Source: Proteles cristata cristata (taxonomy: Eukaryota; Chordata; Mammalia; Carnivora; Hyaenidae). Taken from it: a stretch of DNA of 64,000 nucleotides. A program made the translations under genes and the position numbers. The DNA is taken from the NCBI GenBank assembly GCA_017311185.1, contig JAESUZ010000771.1, positions 70,001 through 134,000 on the forward strand, read 5' to 3'. A model generated the notes under the pieces. That model searched no databases, was not told the DNA's origin, and saw nothing but the letters and a program-made list of their open reading frames with translations. Position 1 is the first letter of the stretch; each line of letters opens with the position of its first letter. Below are positions 11,490 to 20,802 of this stretch, in pieces.

Positions 11490-12240
11490 TGGTGAACTTG
11501 ATAGGAATTCCAGAGAAATCAGAAAAAATAAAAAGCAGAGAAAAGTATTAGAGAAATTTCCAGAACCAAATGGCATGTTTCTAGGTCAAGAGGTCTCATC
11601 AAAATACCCAGAAGAATGAAAAAGAAACCCTAAATCATGGTAAAATTTTATTACTTCAGGGATAAAGAGAAGACTCTAGAAAGACTCTTGAAGAGAAGAC
11701 AAATAGGTCCCTAAAAAATGTGCAATCAGAATGTATTAGACTGTTTAATAGTTACACTTGAAGCTAAAAGACTATGGAATAATGCCTTCCAAATCCTGAG
11801 GAAAAATTAGTTCCAAGTATTACTTTATACCTTTCAAATTATAAACAAATGTAAGGGTAGAATAAGGATGTTATTAGACATAACTCATATGTATCCTTTA
11901 TCTACTCCTTCTCAGAGAAATATCAGAAGATGTGTTTTAGAAAAATTAAGGAATAAACCAAGGATAAGTAAAACAGGAGTCGAAGATACAGGAAATTCAA
12001 CACAGGGAAGAGAAAAAGGAAAGTCCTAGATCCACCAAACTAGATTAAAAGCAGTAGAATCAAGGACTTAGGGAGGGAGATACCAAAGGAAAACATATTT
12101 AACTGATAGATTATCAGTTATACTTAAATATTTACATAATTATATTGACAGACATTTACCGTATTTGTTAAGCAAACTTATTGGATAACGTGGAAAACAG
12201 ATGATTTGAAAAATAGTTACATAAATAAATTTAAAATGAG
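11490..12240 (+). mobile_element. HAL1/L1ME-type LINE remnant, plus strand
   Basis: A diagnostic stretch is present: GACTATGGAATAATGCCTTC (near 11771), CAAATCCTGAGG, TTCCAAGTATTACTTTATAC, GTAAGGGTAGAATAAGGATG, then TTCTCAGAGAAATATCAGAAG, AACCAAGGATAAG and CAGGAAATTCAACACAGG near 11989. This matches the ORF1-distal region of HAL1 or L1ME elements as I remember them. It has no open frame of meaning. Confidence 0.65.
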
Positions 12241-12359
12241 ACAAGTATTAACTCTAGAAAAAATGTTAAATGTTGTATTCCAAGGGAAACATAATAATGG
12301 CATACCACTTGGCTCAACAGCATATATATGTATATAATAATGTAAACACTAACTTGCTT

Positions 12360-13160
12360 TTGAAATTTTATTTTAAAGACTATTTTTAAGAGAAATTTTA
12401 GGTTCACAACAAAATCAAGAGGAAGATAAAAGGTTTCTTATATATCCCACGCTTGTACATATGCATAGCCTCCCTGTTATCAACATCACTCACCAGTATA
12501 GTATGTTGTTTTTTTTTTTTAAACAAGGATGAACCTATGCTGACACATTATTATCACACAAAGTCCAAAGTTTACCTTAAAATTCACCCTTAGTGTCATA
12601 TGTTCTAGGAATTTAGACAAAAGTATAATGTCATACATCCATCATTATAATGTACAGAGTATTTTCACTGCCCTAAAAATTCTCTGTGCTCTACCTATTC
12701 ATTTCCCCCCTTCACAACCCCACTTCTGACAACTACTGACCTTTTAACTCCATAGTTTTGCCTTTTCAGAAAGTCATATAGTTGGAATCATACAGTATGT
12801 AGCCTTTCCAGATTGGCTTCTTCCATCCACTAACATGCATTTAAGTTTCTTCCAGGTCTTCATATCTCATTTCTTTTTTAGTGCTGGATAATACTTCATC
12901 AGGAAGTACCACTGTTTACTTATCCATTCATATACTGAATGGCTGCTTTTCAAGTTTGGGCAATTATAAGTAAAAACCCTATCAGCATCTGTGTGCAGGT
13001 TTTTGTGTGGACAACTCCTTTAGCCAAACTGTGGCATTTTGCATTCCCACCAGCATTGAATGAGACTTGTGGTTGTTCCACATCCTCGCCAGCATTTAGT
13101 GTTGCCAATGTTCCATATTTTGCCCATTCTAAGAGGTGTGTTGTGCTATCTCATTGTTGT
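12360..13160 (-). mobile_element. Ancient L1M 3' end, minus strand
   Basis: On the plus strand the antisense L1M landmarks appear in order: TTTTAGGTTCACAACAAAAT (12398), GCATAGCCTCCCTGTTATCA (12463), ACAAAGTCCAAAGTTTACCT (12558), CATAGTTTTGCCTTTTCAG (12752), TTGGAATCATACAGTATGTA (12782), GTGTGCAGGTTTTTGTGTGG (12991) and TTGCATTCCCACCAGCA (13040). An A-tract at 12510-12520 interrupts it slightly. No coding capacity remains; the frame at 12939-13223 is a shadow. Confidence 0.85.
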
Positions 13161-13164
13161 TTTA

Positions 13165-13396
13165 ATTTAAAAAACACTGTATTTTGGAATAATTTTAGAC
13201 TTACAGAAAAGTTGCAAATATAGTACAGAGAGTTCCTGTGCACCTTTCACCCTGCTTCCCCCATGTTAAGACTTTATATAACCATGAACTTCATCACTAC
13301 TGTTAAACTCTTTTGCATTTTACTACTTTTTCCACTGATGTTTTGTTGTTGTTCCAGAATCCCGTACGGGATTCCACACTGCATTTAGAAATACTG
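13165..13396 (-). mobile_element. Second ancient L1M-type 3' fragment, minus strand
   Basis: AATAATTTTAGACTTACAGA, then AAGTTGCAAATATAGTACAG, TTCACCCTGCTTCCCCC and a TTTTTCCACTGATGTTTTG block follow the order of another L1M-type antisense 3' end. It adjoins the previous element directly. Its right end carries an 18-bp perfect palindrome at 13357-13374. Confidence 0.7.
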
Positions 13397-13400
13397 ATTT

Positions 13401-13506
13401 CTGGGACACCTGGGTGGCTCAGTTGGTTAAGCATCTGACTTCAGCTCAGGTCATGATCTCACTGCTCATGAGTTTGAGCCACATGTTAGGCTCTGTGCTG
13501 AGAGCC
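13401..13506 (+). mobile_element. 5' half of a SINE split by a double retrocopy
   Basis: The head GGACACCTGGGTGGCTCAG and the B-box region run normally to GCTCTGTGCTGAGAGCC, where the SINE stops abruptly at a 17-nt T tract. The matching 3' half resumes 2.0 kb later at 15507 (GGATTCTGTGCC). The SINE's own TSD confirms that the two halves are one element: AGAAATACTGATTT at 13387-13400 against AGAAATAAGGATTT at 15618-15631. Confidence 0.93.
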
Positions 13507-14346
13507 TTTTTTTTTTTTTTTTTGCCACTCAAATTTGTATTTATTTGAGGATCCAGGTGTGGCCCAGATCTCACAGGCAGCAGCACAGAGACACCCACTT
13601 CTAGTTTACTTGGAAGTGGGTCTCCTCTTGACTGTCCTAGGGCTTCCCCTCTCCCAGCCCTGGAGACAAGACTGAGGTCAGGAAAGCTACATGGGTGCAC
13701 AGAGAAGAAGACCCCGCTCTCTTTACTTGGGCCATGTGGGTGCTGACCAGCCCTGGAGAGCAGACTACCCTATCCCCCAGTTAAAACAGGACCTCTGGCA
13801 ACAAGGGGACCACACGGAGGGCCTGAGCTTCAGGGCCAGATCTCCAGGCTCTGTGTAGAGGCTCAGGAATGGAATGTAGAACTCTGAGAGAACAATCTAG
13901 AATTCTAAGAACAGAATGTAGCATCCCAGGAATGTAATCGGAAATTCTAGCAACACCTCTGAAGCTGATTGAGAATGTTGAGAGTGTTACTGAGTATTCT
14001 ACAGGCAGGCTCGACTTCCGGGACCTGACTTTACAAATCAGAGATGGGGGGCGGATATCTGGTAGTCAGGGCAGACTCTCTGGTTTTGGAGCCTGAGTCC
14101 CTGCGGACAGAGCCTGAACCTCTGAGAGTGAAGCCAGGGACTCTGAGGGCAGTTTGAGGTGCTCAGAGGGTGGGGTCCTACCTTCGGAAGGCTGAGTCAG
14201 GTCCTCCGGGAGCTGCTTCCCTGCCTCAAGGGGCGGGACCAATACATCAGGGGAGGGGTCACGGACTGCAGAGCTGCGTGACTGCGGAGGCAAGCGGAGT
14301 CCCCGGCCTTGTAGAAGCCTGCGAAGGTCTCTGAGGGTGTGGATTG
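13507..14346 (-). pseudogene. Processed retrocopy (3' part) of an unidentified mRNA, minus strand
   Basis: Read on the minus strand this is the end of a spliced transcript. An open frame of about 90 codons runs from the junction near 14345 to a TGA at 14066-14068. It is rich in Pro, Ser, Leu and Glu, with repeated SE-type units (EGRTPPSEHLKLPSESLASL). A 3' UTR of about 540 nt follows, with AATAAA at 13540-13545 and a 17-nt poly(A) at 13507-13523. I do not recognise the gene. Higher GC than its surroundings supports a host-gene origin. The upstream coding sequence is absent, so it is a truncated pseudogene. Its 5' end abuts the IQCB1 copy head to head. Confidence 0.8.
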
Positions 14347-15506
14347 GGTGTGCGGGGTGAATACAGCCGCCTAAAGCTACGTAGGCAGAACGAAGAAGAG
14401 GATCGCAGATTACAGTTGCTTCTTCAAAGACAGAGAGCCATGAGACTATCCCGAGAATTACGGCTGAGTATGCTCGAAATAGTTCATCCAGGTCAGGTGG
14501 AGAAATATAATTGGGAAATAGAAGAGAAATCAGCATTGATTACCCAGAAACATTGGAGAGGGTACAGCGAAAGGAAAAATTTTCGCCAACAGAGGCCATC
14601 TCTCACGGAGTATAAAGCAGCTGTCATACTTCAGAGAGCAACTCTTAAATTTCTAGCAAAGTGTCATAAGAAAAAGAAACCATTTGCTTCTTGGCAAGGA
14701 CTCCAAGATCTCACTGATGTACGCAGAGTTCAACTGAAGCAACAAGTGGATGACTATCTTCGAAGACATCCGAGCTCTCAGATGTCAGATGTGACTAGCA
14801 AAGAGCTCCATTCCCAAGCTCAAGAACAACTGCAACATTACCTTACGGGCAGAACCCTAGAAGAGAGAGCCCAGCAGCACAGGAAGGCTCTGATGGCTCA
14901 GATCAGCACCAACATTGAACAGTTGATGAAGGCACCAAGTCTGAAGGAAGCAGAAGAGAAGGAACCTGAGCTCTTCCTAAGTAGATCCAGGCCTGTGGCA
15001 GCCAAGGCCAAGTAGGCCCATCTCACCACTCTGAAACATACACAAGCACCCTGGTGGAAGAAGCTTGGGGAAGAAGCTGGAGAGGAGACTGATGTCCCAA
15101 AGGATGAGCTTAGTGTAGAACTAGGAACTTTACTCATTGGTGGAACCAAACCCCCTTAGGGAGCTACCCAAAGAAATCACACTTATTTCAGGAGATTATA
15201 TTGGTTCTGCCTCTGGCAAGCCAGTAGACCAGAGCTATCCTAACTCATGGTTTTCCAGATTCTTCTCCAGGTAAGATTTTCAGGCAGTAAGAAAAGAGTT
15301 ACCTTCTACCTCTATCTCAGTTCTCTTTTTCCTTTTCCACATCAACATACCAGGCCACACACAAATTAGTAGGGCTTTTATTGTGGAACTAACCTCATCC
15401 TGACATTCTGTTGGCTTAGATGAAATGTGGTAGTTCTTTTGTTTTTGCTGTTCTCCTACTAGAGATGTTTTCTAAATAAATATTTTCAACAATTCTAAAA
15501 AAAAAA
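14347..15506 (+). pseudogene. IQCB1: IQCB1 (NPHP5) processed retrocopy, 3' part, with premature stop
   Basis: The intronless frame at 14344-15015 (223 codons) resembles the C-terminal part of IQCB1/nephrocystin-5, a ciliary calmodulin-binding protein of about 600 residues. An Arg/Gln/Glu-rich helical stretch (residues 7-50) is followed by IQ-type segments at about 63-80 (LITQKHWRGYSERKNF) and 92-110 (AAVILQRATLKFLAKC). CAG has become TAG at 15013-15015. Reading on in frame gives about 47 more codons of family-like sequence to the natural-looking TAG at 15157-15159, so the last part is cut off. The 3' UTR has AATAAA at 15475-15480 and a 10-nt A tract at 15497-15506. No introns, promoter or 5' half. 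The gene assignment is from recall. Confidence 0.8.
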
Positions 15507-15617
15507 TGGATTCTGTGCCTCCCTCTTTCTTAGCTCCTCCCCCTTAGCCTTCCCCCACTTGTGTTCTGTGTGTGTCTCTCTGTCTCAAAATAATTAAGCA
15601 TTAAAATTTTTTAAAAA
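15507..15617 (+). mobile_element. 3' half of the split SINE
   Basis: This resumes the element interrupted at 13506: GGATTCTGTGCCTCCCTC, then a CT-rich run, CTGTCTCAAAATAATTAAGC and an A-rich tail. About 13 consensus bases between the halves are missing. The second TSD copy follows at 15618-15631 with two mismatches to the first. Confidence 0.92.
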
Positions 15618-15631
15618 AGAAATAAGGATTT

Positions 15632-16109
15632 GTAATTTAACAAAAAAACTGTACTTTAATTACGTTAAGAGGATGGCAGAGGGAAAAGTGAGAGATTTAT
15701 ATATAAAGGAAAGTGAAATTCTTGTCGTCCACAGCAGATCCTGTCTAAAACTCAGAAGTCAAAAAATGGCCTGGTAAGAATAATATTTTTAAAAACAGAA
15801 GTACAGAAGAAACACCTAAAAAATTGAAAGTGGTTACCTCTGACACCTGAGGCTAGAGCCTGAGGAGGCCTTTTGTGATAAAGCTTTTAGTACCCAGATG
15901 TTTTTAACTAAATGTAGGTGTTATTTTATAAAAATAAAATGCATTGAAATATATAACAGGCAAAAAAAACCTCCTCAATATTCTTAAAAATCAGCTGATT
16001 AGAAAATACTTCATTTCAAGGGATTAAAGATTACGAACCATTTTCTCAAGAAATTAAAAATACCTAATAAATGTGTGAAAATAAATTTACAATAAAGGCA
16101 AACTTAAAA
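15632..16109. other. Unassigned AT-rich sequence
   Basis: No gene or confident repeat. AT-rich, with several A runs. Confidence 0.45.
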
Positions 16110-16123
16110 TAGGTTAAAATTTT

Positions 16124-18059
16124 TTTTGTCATTTCCTAACTTTATTTTTTTTAGTTTATTGTCAAGTTGGTTTCCATATAACACCCAGTGCTCATCCCCA
16201 CAAGTGCCCTTCTCCATGCCCATCCCCCCTTTTCCCTCTCCCCACCTGCCCTGTTTGTTCTCAGCATTCAAGAGTCTCTCATAGTTTACCTCCCTCCCTC
16301 TCCCCACTATTTTTCCCCTTCTTCTCCCCCATGGTCCTCTGTTAAGTTCCTCCTAATCCTCCTATACGTGCACACATATGGTATCTGTCCTTCTCTGCCT
16401 GACTTATTTCGCTCAGCATAACACCCTCAACTTCCATCCATGTTGCTACACATGGTCAGATTTCATTCTTTCTCATTGCCATGCAGTATTCCATGGTATA
16501 GATAAACCACATCTTCTTGATCCATTCGTCTATTGATGGACACTTAGGCTCTTTCCATGTTTTGGCTATTGTTGACAGGGCTACTATTAATATTGGGGTA
16601 CACGTGCCCTATGCATCAACACTCCTGTATCCCTTGGGTAAATTCCTAGCAGTGCCATTGCTGGGTCATCGGGGAGTTCTAATGTTAATTTTTTGAGGAA
16701 CTTCCACACTGTTTTCCAGAGGGGCTGCACCAGTTTACATTCCCACCAATAGTGTAGGAGGGTGCCCATTTCTCCACATCGTTGGCAGCATCTAGAGTCC
16801 TCTGATTTGCTCATTTTAGCCACACTGACTGGCGTGAGATGGTATCTCAGTGTGGTTTTGATTTGTATTTCCCTGATGAGGAGGGATGCTGAGCATCGTT
16901 TGATGTGTCTGTTGGCGATCTGGATGTCCTCTTTGGAGAAGTGTCTGTTCATATCTTCTGCCCATTTCTTCACTGGGTTGTTTGTTTTTCGGGTGTGGAG
17001 TTTGTTGAGTTCCTTATAGATTTTGGATACTAGTCCTTTACCTGATATGTCATTTGCAACCATCTTTTCTCATTCTGTCAGTTGCCTATTAGTTTTTATT
17101 GTTTCTTTTGCTCTGCAGAAGCTTTTAATCTTGATGAGGTCCCAATAGTTCATTTTTTGCTCTTGATTCCCTTGCCTTTGGGAATGTGTCAAGTAAGAAA
17201 GTGCTGTTGTTGAGGTCAAGGAGGTTGTTTCCTGCTTTCTCCTCTAGGGTTTTGATGGTTTCCTGTCTCACCTTCAGACCCTTTATCCATTTTGAGTTTA
17301 TTTTTGTGTATGGTGTGAGAAAATGATACTCTACATAGAAAACCTGACAGTCCACCAGAAGCCTACTAGAGCTGATCCATGAATTCAGCAAAATTGCAGG
17401 ACACAAAATCAATGTACAGAAATCGGTTGCATTTGTATACACCAACAATGAAGCAACAGAAAGAGAAATCAAGAAACTGATCCCATTCACAATTGCACAA
17501 AAAAACATAAAATACCTAGGAATAAACCTAACCAAGGATACAAGAGATCTGTATGATGACAACTATAGAAAACTTATGAAGGAAATTGAAGAAGACACAA
17601 AGAAATGGAGAAACATTCCATGCTCATGGATCAGAAGAGTAAATATCATTAAAATGTCATCACTACCCAAAGCAATCTACACATTCAATGCAATTCCAAT
17701 CAAAATTGCACCAGCATTCTTCTCAAAACTAGAACAAATTATCCTAAAATTTGTATGGAACCACAAAAGACCCCGAATAGCCAAAGTAATATTGAAGAAG
17801 AAAACCGAAACGGAAGGCATCACCACCCCAGACTTTAGCCTCTACTACAAAGCTGTCATCATCAAGATAGTATGGTATTGGCACAAAAACAGACACCTAG
17901 ACCAATGGAATAGAATAGAGAACTCAGATTTGGACCCATAAGTGTACAGCCAACTAATCTTTGACAAAGCAGGAAAGAGTATCCAATGGAAAAAAGACAG
18001 CCTTTTTAACAGATGGTGCTGGGAGAACTGGACAGCAACATGCAGAAGAATGAAAATTG
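16124..18059 (-). mobile_element. LINE-1 with twin-priming 5' inversion
   Basis: The insertion is bracketed by TAGGTTAAAATTTT (16110-16123) and TAGGTTAGAATTTT (18060-18073), a TSD with one mismatch. From about 16142 to 17326 it reads as the antisense of the L1 3' UTR and ORF2 end. From 17323 to 18056 the upstream ORF2 segment, from just after the RT active site to AGAAGAATGAAA, lies in the opposite orientation. In an uninverted L1 (compare 23284) the two segments would adjoin with about 5 bases missing. The tail has an extra non-L1 stretch at about 16131-16141. Frames at 16587-17063 (minus) and 17576-17941 (plus) are ORF2 fragments. Confidence 0.93.
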
Positions 18060-18073
18060 TAGGTTAGAATTTT

Positions 18074-18361
18074 GCCAATCAAGTTATAAAAGAATGGTAA
18101 AAATAATAGTATTCAACATTGATTTTCATGTGGTGAGGCAGGCACTCACATTTTAGAAATGGGGAAGTGTACCATGGTACTAATTTTTTGTCAGACACTG
18201 TATAAATGTGTATGAAGTACCTGAAAACTATTTGTCCTCTTTGGTCCAGTTAAAATGACATTTTGGGTATTACCTCTGGGAATATATCTTAAGGAAATAA
18301 CCCAAATACAGAGAAATCTTTACATGTAAAAAAACTTCATCATTAAAAAAAGTGAAATTTA
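18074..18361. other. Unassigned sequence
   Basis: Short interval without gene or clear repeat. GGGGAAGTGTACC near 18160 and a GAATATATCTTAAGG block near 18281 suggest worn LINE debris only. Confidence 0.35.
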
Positions 18362-18545
18362 GGGGCACCTACCTGGGTGGCTCAGTCAGTTAAGTGGCTG
18401 ACTCTAGATTTCAGGTCAGGTCATGATCTCACGGTTTGTGAGTTTCAGTGCTGACAGAGCAAACCCTGGTTGGGATTCTCTCTCAATCTTTCTCTGCCCC
18501 TCCCCCTTACTCTCTCTCTCTCTCTCTCAAAATAAACTTAAAATA
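18362..18545 (+). mobile_element. Older SINE subtype, plus strand, rearranged middle
   Basis: The head GGGGCACCTACCTGGGTGG carries a small internal duplication (ACCT). The A box GGCTCAGTCAGTTAAG, TCATGATCTCACGG and the diagnostic old-subtype TGGGATTCTCTCTC with CTGCCCCTCCCCC are present. The B-box segment and part of the GCTCTGTGCTGACAG block are deleted. A CT repeat and an AATAAACTTAAAATAATAA tail end it. Confidence 0.88.
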
Positions 18546-18837
18546 ATAATAAGAATAATGTGATATTAAGAAATATCTCCATGAACATTAGAAAGTACTA
18601 ATGTAATAATATTAAAATTTAGATCAAAAGTAAATGTTTGTGTATATAGCATGATTTCAATTATATAAAAGAAATATTGTGGGTGAAACCTTAAAGGAAA
18701 TTCACTATTATTTATGTCAATGGCTAGTTTCAAAAAGGTGGCAGGATTATGAGTGGCTTGGATTTTACTCTTTACACATACTGAACTTTCTACATTATTT
18801 TATAGTAAGAATGCAGTGCATTTGCCACTTGGAAGAA
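18546..18837. other. Unassigned sequence between SINEs
   Basis: AT-rich stretch between two SINEs. AGCATGATTTCAATTATATA near 18649 and TAGTTTCAAAAAGGTGGCAG near 18724 hint at old LINE 3' sequence, too weak to call. Confidence 0.35.
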
Positions 18838-18853
18838 TCTTAAGTGTTATTTA

Positions 18854-19084
18854 TTTTCTTTTTCTTTTTTAAAATTTTATTTCTAGGAGGGAGAGAGAGA
18901 GAGAGGGAGGGACAGCGTGAGCAGGGGAGGGTCAGAGAGAAAGGGAGTCACAGACTGAAACAGGCTCCAGGCTCTGAGCTGGCAGTCAGTACAGAGCCCG
19001 ACCCAGGGCTCGAACCCACGAACTGCGAGATCATGACCTAAGCGAAAGTCGGACGCTTAATCGACTAAGACACCCAGGCGCCCC
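18854..19084 (-). mobile_element. Young SINE, minus strand, 16-bp perfect TSD
   Basis: Full-length young subtype on the minus strand, with the head at 19084 and the tail at 18854. The TSD TCTTAAGTGTTATTTA is perfect at 18838-18853 and 19085-19100. The plus-strand frame at 18844-19041 is only its antisense. Confidence 0.98.
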
Positions 19085-19100
19085 TCTTAAGTGTTATTTA

Positions 19101-20069
19101 AATAATGTGTGGTGCTTGCGAGTGATGCAAGGCAGAAATAGTCACGTTGCAAACATTGACTTTGATTCCACTTCCGTTCTGATGCCCCTGTCTGCCTCTT
19201 CTTTTCCCAGCACTCTGTCTCCAGACTTTGGGACCTGACTGCAGAGAGTTTATTTTTTCATTCATAGTTACTGAGTATCTACTTATTCCAATCCCTATAT
19301 GGTGTCATGTACTAGGCGACTCTATCTAGAGCAGAAGAAAGTATGATTTCCTCAATCGAAGAGCTTTGAGCCTCATGGGGAAACACAAGTACACAAATAA
19401 TTACAATACAATGTAACAAATGCTATTAAGCTGAAACTTGTGAAATTGCTACTTTTGTAGGTAAAAAACAGACACCTAGGGGAAATTTTATGTTTTAAAT
19501 GCCATGGGAACAGAGCAAAAGGTAGGATAAAAGACCTCAGGTATAATACACTTTCCAGTGGTAATATTTTTGTAAGAAGTTTCTTATGATGCAATTTTAA
19601 GCTCTGGAATGGTTGCTAGGTGACACGAAATGATCAGATGCTAGTGAGAAGAGCCTGATTCTCCTGGGTTGTTATTTGTGAGGGACAAACCACTAAGTAA
19701 GGTAACTGGAAATTATAGTGAGCTTTCTTAGAGCCAGAGATGTGAGTTGAAGGAGAGTTACCTACAGAGAGGTAGTAATAGAAACTATGAGAGTGGGTGG
19801 GTTTGGGAAGGGAGATGCCAAGCAAAAGAAGCGAGTGTACTGGGTGGTGAATGGAGAGGGCTGGGCAGAGGAGTGGCGGAAAGAGAAACAGCACAGGACC
19901 TGCAGAATCAAAGGGAACAAGAGCCTCAAGGATGCAGCTTGCAATAGTGTTAGAGTGGGTAGAGATGCTGACAATTAACCAAGGCTATTGGATCTGTCCA
20001 TAGGAGGGCACTGATTAACTTGAGAAGAGCTCAGGCTAAAGATGAACATAGGAGTAAAGCAGTGTGCAT
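19101..20069. other. Unassigned, mostly unique-looking sequence
   Basis: Nearly 1 kb without confident repeats. The overlapping frames at 19634-19978 on both strands come from a purine-rich stretch (GAGAGGGCTGGGCAGAGGAG near 19854) and show no homology I recognise. The 19840-20060 part has the style of an old mammalian repeat but is unassigned. Confidence 0.4.
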
Positions 20070-20215
20070 AATGTTTAACACCCATGGGCCATGGAGTCAG
20101 ACCGCAAGATTTATTTTCTGCTTCTACTGCTAACTAGCTAAGTGACATTAGGTATAGTACTTATCATCTGTTTCTGTATTCTCATTTATAAAATGAGTAA
20201 AATGACAACAGCCCC
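20070..20215 (+). mobile_element. MIR, first part, interrupted by an LTR-like insertion
   Basis: CATGGAGTCAGACCGCAAG, TGCTAACTAGCTAAGTGACA, then TGTTTCTGTATTCTCATTTA and AAAATGAGTAAAATGACAAC reproduce the MIR core in order. The 3' part resumes at about 20697 after 480 bases of other sequence. Confidence 0.78.
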
Positions 20216-20696
20216 TTCTGTGATAGATTGCTCTGATGCAATCTATTTCTCACCCTCCTGGTGTCCACACTCTTTGCCAGGTAACCTTGCAGTACTTTCC
20301 CACTCTGAATCTGGGCTCAGCCTTTTGATGATCTTTGGCTAATAAAAGGAGGTGGAAGGGACAGTGAGCCAGTTCTGACCTCTGTGTGTGTCTTTCTGCT
20401 TGCTTTCTTGACCCCCTACCAACACCTGGGATTATACTCCAACCATTCTGCTGGAAAAAGAGAGGCATATTGGAGTCAAGCTGAATCTCCCTGGTAGTCC
20501 CAGCTGAGGCCAGCCTTGACAGGCTGGCATGTGAGTGAGCCAGTCACCATCAGCAGAGCCATCTGACTACCACTGTAGACATCCCCTTCCACCCAGCTGA
20601 CCCCAGATACCTGGGCAAAAGATACTTATTGTCGAATGCACTGAGATTTTGTTGTTGCTTGTCAGGCAGCATTATTGTGAAAACAGGTGACTGATA
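20216..20696 (+). mobile_element. LTR-like repeat inserted in a MIR, family not assigned
   Basis: The block starts near TGATAGATTGCTCTGATGC and ends near ACAGGTGACTGATA. It contains GTGAGTGAGCCAGTCACCAT (20531), AAGATACTTATTGTCGAATG and a CACTGAGATTTTGTTGTTGC segment near 20639. That last motif (CACTGAGATTTTGGGGTTGT in better copies) marks a common mammalian-wide LTR-type repeat that I cannot name. A related remnant lies at 63590-63915. There is no internal coding region, so this is a solo element. Confidence 0.5.
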
Positions 20697-20802
20697 TGCC
20701 CACCTTGTGGGGTTGTTGCAAGATTAGATAACGTGTGTAGACCACTTTGGACAGTACCTAACACACAGTAACTACGCAAACAAATGTTAGTGGTTATCAT
20801 TA
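20697..20802 (+). mobile_element. MIR, second part
   Basis: CACCTTGTGGGGTTGTTGCA, AGATTAGATAACGTGTGTAG, CTAACACACAGTAACTACGC and AAATGTTAGTGGTTATCATT follow the MIR 3' end and complete the copy that begins at 20070. Confidence 0.8.

Noticed and set aside
13446..13700. 84-codon minus-strand frame
   Set aside because: It crosses the 3' UTR of the unknown retrocopy, its poly(A) (a run of Lys codons) and the flanking SINE, so it cannot be a gene.
14898..15149. Ser/Phe-rich minus-strand frame
   Set aside because: Antisense of the IQCB1 retrocopy coding sequence.
13507..15506. Single twin-primed retrocopy of one mRNA
   Set aside because: Twin priming of one mRNA leaves one poly(A). Here both outer ends have their own AATAAA and poly(A), and the two halves encode unrelated sequence.
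13507..15506. A true bidirectional promoter between two genes
   Set aside because: The head-to-head layout invites it, but both halves are 3' ends of processed mRNAs without introns, and the junction shows no promoter or CpG island.
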